Shown: positions 60,008 to 64,000 of the stretch, one piece after another
Numbering within the stretch: the first letter of the stretch is position 1
How the letters are laid out: each line of letters opens with the position of its first letter
Assembly (NCBI RefSeq): GCF_029581355.1
Contig: NZ_CP120849.1
Span: forward strand, 3,690,501-3,754,500
Length of the DNA: 64,000 bases
Source of the DNA: Parabacteroides chongii
GTDB lineage: Bacteria; Bacteroidota; Bacteroidia; Bacteroidales; Tannerellaceae
Reading direction: 5' to 3'
The notes under the pieces: model-generated
Database searches by the model: none
The model's input: the letters and a program-made list of their open reading frames with translations, nothing else
What the model was told of the DNA's origin: nothing
Made by a program: the position numbers and the translations under genes

Positions 60008-61780
60008 ATGAATACAATCAGAAAATATATAACCAGTTTAGCTTTGGGCGTTGCCGTAACTGGAGCAATGGTGTCATGTGACACGCTGGATGAAAAATTT
60101 TATAATCCGGATAAATTGACAGAAGCTGACTTCAGTTTGTTGTTTGCATCTGCTCAAACAAAAGGGCATTTGTTCCGTTATGACTATGGTGCGACTTACC
60201 ATTATATGAGAGGCTTTGGTAAGATGTTGGGATTAGGTGTCAGCCCATTATATTTGGATAAGACCCAAAATAATACGATTGTTCGTCCTTGGGATGGTTG
60301 GTCAGGTACTCCATTTAATGAGTTTATTTTTACGCAGACTTGTACCAATTATAGCAAAGAACTCAGTGGCATGAAATTATTATATGCAGACATGACGGAG
60401 GAGGAACAGGAACAAAACAAAGTGTATATGCTTTGTAGTGATATCATCCGTTCTTATGCATTCCAGCGTGCAACAGACTTGTACGACGATATGCCTTATT
60501 CGGAAGCCGGTGGTGCTTTTCAAGAACTGTTTTATCCTAAATACGATACGCAGGAAGAGATTTACATGAATATCATGGAAACTCTAAAAAGTGCAGCTGC
60601 CGACTTAACAGCTTTCCAGTTTCAGACTGATGCACAAAAGTCGAAGTTCTCATCCGTAGATATTTTGTGTAATGGTGATTTGGACAAATGGATTCGTATG
60701 GCTAATTCTTTGCGTTTGCGTATGGCAATGCGTCTCTGTCATGTGAAATCGGATGTAGCTCTTTCGACTATTAAAGAGTTGGTTGCCGAAAATCGTATGT
60801 TGACAGAATATTCACATGATCTTGGTTTTGAAGAACAAGATAAGACACATGCTTTCGAGGTGACATTCTTCCGTGGGTTGGATGAACGTGGATATGAATC
60901 AGGGGCACCGGCAACAATTATTAAAGATATCATGAATTATGAATATCAACCGGGCGATGAAAATGGTATCACTCGTCACGATTTTGACCCACGTCTGTAT
61001 GCCATGTTCCAAACTGATATTCATGGACGTTATATAGGTTTGCCATTAACAATGGAAGAAGCAGAAGCAGAGCTTCCTAAATATTATACAGAACAGGAAT
61101 TGACTGATATGTATAATTTTAACGATGTGGTTACAAATCCGTGGAATCCGGAACGTATTCCTACGATGTATAATCGTCGTACTTATTTCAATTTTGATAT
61201 GAAATTTCCAGTGATGGGTTCAACGGAAACAAACTTGCTATTAGCTGAAGCCGCAGTGCGTTGGCCGGGTGAGTTTGGTAGTATTGATGTTAAAGGATGT
61301 ATTAAGAAAGCTATTGATGCTTCTACTCGCTTCTATTACAATGTGAATAAAACAATGAGTTATAATGAATCTTCTCTGCCAAGTATTTTGTACGTTCAAG
61401 CAAAGGCTAAGGCTCCGGAGTTGGATGAAGAACATTTGGCTGATTATGAAGAATTCGCAGCTAATAAATTTGTTGCTTTGGCATCAACAAAGGATAAACT
61501 AAAATTTATTTTCGACCAGAAGTTCTGCCATATGAATATCATGAATCCATATGAAATTTATAATGAAGCACGTCGTTTGGTGAAAGACTTTGACGGAGAA
61601 TTGCCATTTGTTGCTACTCCTAACGTTGTATTCCAGGAACGTATGTTCTACCCATCCAGTGAGTTGACTAATAATGCAGAAAATTTTGCAAAGGTTGCTT
61701 ATAAAAATACGTATGACACACCGGTGTGGTGGACAGGGCGTACAACTGCTGCTGAGAATCATAATGGTAATGCATTGTAA
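60008..61780 (+). CDS. SusD/RagB-like nutrient-binding lipoprotein (locus 3)
   Basis: This 590-residue lipoprotein has lipobox MVSC near 24, then DTLDEKFYNPDKLTEADFSL. The middle has the SusD-type WIRMANSLRLRMAMRL near 220, which packs against its SusC. It is shorter than and diverged from the other two SusD proteins, in line with its different SusC partner. A terminator-like hairpin separates it from the small secreted protein downstream. Confidence 0.9.
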   Translation: MNTIRKYITSLALGVAVTGAMVSCDTLDEKFYNPDKLTEADFSLLFASAQTKGHLFRYDYGATYHYMRGFGKMLGLGVSPLYLDKTQNNTIVRPWDGWSGTPFNEFIFTQTCTNYSKELSGMKLLYADMTEEEQEQNKVYMLCSDIIRSYAFQRATDLYDDMPYSEAGGAFQELFYPKYDTQEEIYMNIMETLKSAAADLTAFQFQTDAQKSKFSSVDILCNGDLDKWIRMANSLRLRMAMRLCHVKSDVALSTIKELVAENRMLTEYSHDLGFEEQDKTHAFEVTFFRGLDERGYESGAPATIIKDIMNYEYQPGDENGITRHDFDPRLYAMFQTDIHGRYIGLPLTMEEAEAELPKYYTEQELTDMYNFNDVVTNPWNPERIPTMYNRRTYFNFDMKFPVMGSTETNLLLAEAAVRWPGEFGSIDVKGCIKKAIDASTRFYYNVNKTMSYNESSLPSILYVQAKAKAPELDEEHLADYEEFAANKFVALASTKDKLKFIFDQKFCHMNIMNPYEIYNEARRLVKDFDGELPFVATPNVVFQERMFYPSSELTNNAENFAKVAYKNTYDTPVWWTGRTTAAENHNGNAL

Positions 61781-61809
61781 TAAACATTAGCATAATGCTA
61801 TATAATAAC

Positions 61810-61840
61810 AAAGGCTGTCGAGAAATTTTCGGCAGCCTTT
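61810..61840 (+). terminator. Terminator between susD locus 3 and the small secreted protein gene
   Basis: AAAGGCTG (61810-61817) and CAGCCTTT (61833-61840) form a perfect 8-bp stem, with CGA/TCG pairing inside. It would limit read-through into the downstream gene. Confidence 0.75.
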
Positions 61841-61879
61841 ATTTCATTATATAAATGTGATTTCAATCTATAATATACA

Positions 61880-62551
61880 ATGAAAACAATATATTTTCTT
61901 TTCAAAACGCTCCTTATTTTGTTTACATTCCCTTTCATTTTAAGTGCGCAAGAAACAGTAGAAATGTCTTCGGATGTTTTCCTGTTCGATCGGTTTATCA
62001 ATGGAAAGATCTTGTTGACCGATAAGAGCTATATAGAAACTCAGTTCAATTATGATTGTGAAAAACAGGAATTATACTACAAAGATGGTAATGAATACCA
62101 AATGATGTACAACACTTCGAATATAGATACTCTCTGGATCGGGAACCGGAAGTTCGTTCCGGCTCATGAAGGTGTCCGTTTCTTTGAATGTATTCCAGCC
62201 GGAAACCGAACATTGCTGGTCGATTGGAAAATAAAGTTATATTATAAAGGTAAACGTGGTGCTATGGGAGTAGTCTCTCAAGCCGGAGGACAAGCATCTT
62301 TTGATATGTCTTTGATGCAAAACAAAGGACTTAGTAATCCGGATAACAGTGTATATAAAAAGGATTACCAAAATACCTATCGAATTTATCTGGATGGACA
62401 GCAAGTATCTTTCAGTAACCTCAAATCATTCTTAAAACTCTATCCCGATACTCATCGGAAAGCCATCCGTCAGCTGGTAAAAGAGCAATCCATTCATTTT
62501 GATGATCCATGGCAAGTAGCTAAATTGATAGTTCTTTGCCAGACTATGTAG
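61880..62551 (+). CDS. Secreted SusCD-linked protein of unknown function (paralogue 2)
   Basis: This 223-residue protein has a signal peptide ending LSAQ and the same layout as the protein at 41448: central IDTLWIGNRKFVPAHEGVRF, late YLDGQQVSFSNLKSFLKLYP and a final helix with KLIVLCQ. Identity is moderate and the gene follows a different SusCD type, so the family seems to travel with SusCD pairs. No catalytic motif is visible. Function unknown. Confidence 0.7.
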   Translation: MKTIYFLFKTLLILFTFPFILSAQETVEMSSDVFLFDRFINGKILLTDKSYIETQFNYDCEKQELYYKDGNEYQMMYNTSNIDTLWIGNRKFVPAHEGVRFFECIPAGNRTLLVDWKIKLYYKGKRGAMGVVSQAGGQASFDMSLMQNKGLSNPDNSVYKKDYQNTYRIYLDGQQVSFSNLKSFLKLYPDTHRKAIRQLVKEQSIHFDDPWQVAKLIVLCQTM

Positions 62552-62683
62552 GAAGAAGGTTCTTTCTTCTTTATTTTCACAAATCCGTTACAAGTATTTG
62601 TGATTAAAAATAAAAAAAAGTTATGCTCTGATTGAATAACCGATCAAAAAGAGTTCTCATCCTCCTTTTGATTTATAGCTTGT

Positions 62684-62807
62684 GCCTTTCGCCGGGAAGG
62701 CTTTTAAGGGGAACAAATCCCGTTGTTCCCCAATGTTAATCTTGCAACAACGCTTGTTTCTTTCTGTTTATATTACCAAATGACGTTGGTTGACGCCAAA
62801 CACATTT
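62684..62807 (+). promoter_or_regulatory. Structured leader of susC locus 4
   Basis: Three inverted repeats are visible: GCCTT/AAGGC (62684-62701); GGGGAACAA (62708-62716) with TTGTTCCCC (62723-62731), a perfect 9-bp stem; and AAATG/CATTT (62778-62807) enclosing TTGG/CCAA near the GACGCC word. The AGAAC box of the other loci is not present. The layout differs from loci 1-3 but keeps a CGCC word about 40 bp before the start. Confidence 0.5.
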
Positions 62808-62837
62808 AATCTAATAAATTAAACAAAAAACATCAGT

Positions 62838-64000
62838 ATGTTGAAAAGATTCAAATCTGTCAGCATGATTCTCCTGGCGGGCGCGTTGGGTTTCAACGGA
62901 AACGCCTTTGCCAATCCGAATACCGGGAATCTTGCTATTGACATTTCCCAACAGGATACGAAAGTAACGGGAACAGTAGAAGATGAGTTCGGACCCGTCG
63001 CAGGGGCTTCTGTTGTAATAAAAGGTACTACCACAGGTACTATGACCGATATGGATGGTCATTTCACTCTGGAAGGCGTAAAGAAGGGAGACATTATCCA
63101 AATCTCTTTTATTGGTTTTGCCACACAAGATATTCCTTACACCGGACAAGCTACATTGAATGTGAAACTGGTAGAAGATGCCCAGAAGCTGGATGAAGTC
63201 GTTGTGACCGCTTTAGGTATGAAACGTGACAAGAAAGCACTGGGTTACGCGATGCAGGAACTGAAAGGTGACGAATTGCTGTCGTCACGCGAACCGAATC
63301 TTGCCAATTCATTATCAGGAAAAGTCTCCGGTCTGCAGATCGTGCGCTCCAGTAATGGGGTAGGAGGTTCTTCTAAAATCGTTCTGCGTGGTAACAACTC
63401 CCTGACCGGTAGTAACCAGCCGCTGATCGTAGTCGACGGTACGCCGATGGATAACTTCACAGGCGGCGTCGATGATGTATGGGGTAACTCCGGTGCCGAT
63501 ATGGGTAACGGTCTTTCCGATATCAACCCCGAAGATATCGAATCGATGACGGTGCTGAAAGGTGCTTCTGCAGCCGCTTTGTACGGGTCGCGTGCCGGTA
63601 ACGGTGTGATCCTGATCACCACTAAGTCGGGAAAGAAAAACGAAGGTCTGGGTATCACGGTCAATGCCGGTATCACGACTGAGTCGATTTTCCTTAAACC
63701 GGATCTGCAGAACAGCTTCGGACAAGGTTCGGTCGGTGCTTACGATAACCAGTCGCGTTTGAGCTGGGGACCGAAAGCGGAAGGACAGATGGTCTCCGAC
63801 TGGCTCGGACGTCAGGTACCTTTAAAGACTTATGATAATATAGATGCCTTTTTCAATACCGGGACTTCCTTCAATGAAGGTGTCAGCTTCCAGCAGAATA
63901 TAAAAGGGACATCGGTATTCTCTTCTATCAACCGTTCGGATGATGCCGGTATCACTCCCGAATCAAAACTGAACAAGACGAATATTACTTTGCGTGCAAC
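62838..64000 (+). CDS. SusC/RagA-type TonB-dependent receptor (locus 4, partial)
   Basis: Starting at ATG 62838 (MLKRFKSVSMILLAGALGFN), 387 codons are visible before the window ends. The signal peptide, CarboxypepD_reg-like domain (VTGTVEDEFGPVAGASVVIK), TonB box DEVVVTALGMKRD and plug (SLTGSNQPLIVVDGTPMDNF; VLKGASAAALYGSRAGNGVI) are all present. The barrel lies mostly outside. The plug differs from loci 1-3, so this is a fourth type. A susD gene is expected downstream. Confidence 0.93.
   Translation, partial: MLKRFKSVSMILLAGALGFNGNAFANPNTGNLAIDISQQDTKVTGTVEDEFGPVAGASVVIKGTTTGTMTDMDGHFTLEGVKKGDIIQISFIGFATQDIPYTGQATLNVKLVEDAQKLDEVVVTALGMKRDKKALGYAMQELKGDELLSSREPNLANSLSGKVSGLQIVRSSNGVGGSSKIVLRGNNSLTGSNQPLIVVDGTPMDNFTGGVDDVWGNSGADMGNGLSDINPEDIESMTVLKGASAAALYGSRAGNGVILITTKSGKKNEGLGITVNAGITTESIFLKPDLQNSFGQGSVGAYDNQSRLSWGPKAEGQMVSDWLGRQVPLKTYDNIDAFFNTGTSFNEGVSFQQNIKGTSVFSSINRSDDAGITPESKLNKTNITLRA

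Noticed and set aside
62684..62758. Sixth phased palindrome array before susC locus 4
   Set aside because: Palindrome centres at about 62692, 62719 and 62752 are 27 and 32 bp apart, not 22 or 23.
41448..64000. Classical polysaccharide utilisation locus
   Set aside because: There are four SusC genes and three SusD genes but no glycosidase, lyase, HTCS or ECF sigma gene, so a glycan substrate is not supported.

Overview
The window looks like a chromosomal segment of a gut-type Bacteroidales bacterium. I infer Parabacteroides or a close relative. Four things support this: repeated SusC/SusD outer-membrane pairs; many TAnnTTTG (-7) promoter boxes typical of Bacteroidota; a GldB-type lipoprotein, an HU-HIG protein and a VirE-like gene of Bacteroidales type; and anaerobic enzymes such as pyruvate:ferredoxin oxidoreductase. 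I saw no rRNA, tRNA, CRISPR array or intact insertion sequence.

Layout. 1-6.8 kb is an accessory patch: a 5'-nucleotidase cut by the window edge, a Panacea-domain antitoxin with its MqsR-like toxin, an acyltransferase, an integrase fragment, an AraC regulator divergent from a small membrane protein, a truncated rhuM and the tag glycosylase. 6.8-16.4 kb holds a SNF2 helicase and then a purF-like/carA/carB cluster (glutamine-dependent purine and pyrimidine entry steps). 16.5-21 kb holds an orphan antitoxin beside a deleted VapC toxin, then lutABC (lactate oxidation) with an aldo/keto reductase. 21-31.6 kb holds an ABC-F ATPase behind a terminator-containing leader, gldB, a MATE pump, holB, a metallophosphoesterase, metF, ilvE and an AAA ATPase. 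31.6-41.4 kb holds nifJ, an unknown protein, an aldo/keto reductase, a HAD phosphatase, a carbonic anhydrase, a 52-residue protein, an M28 peptidase and an FKBP-like lipoprotein.

41.4-64 kb is dominated by four SusC-type TonB-dependent receptors, three with their SusD lipoproteins and the last cut by the window edge. Loci 1 and 2 are closely related and co-oriented, separated by a broken VirE-like gene and an HU-HIG gene. Loci 2 and 3 are divergent. Loci 1 and 3 each end with a related small secreted protein of unknown function. There is no glycosidase, ECF sigma or HTCS regulator nearby, so the substrate is unknown.

The most unusual signals are non-coding. (1) Five separate intergenic spots carry short arrays of imperfect palindromes with near-perfect spacing (22 bp four times, 23 bp once). 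The palindrome sequence differs from spot to spot. (2) Three susC genes share a GTTCT-AAA-AGAAC type palindrome 128-143 bp upstream of the start codon, plus a 5'UTR hairpin with CGCC in its loop whose stem sequence changes while pairing is kept. (3) Several scars show gene decay: rhuM, vapC, virE and an integrase.
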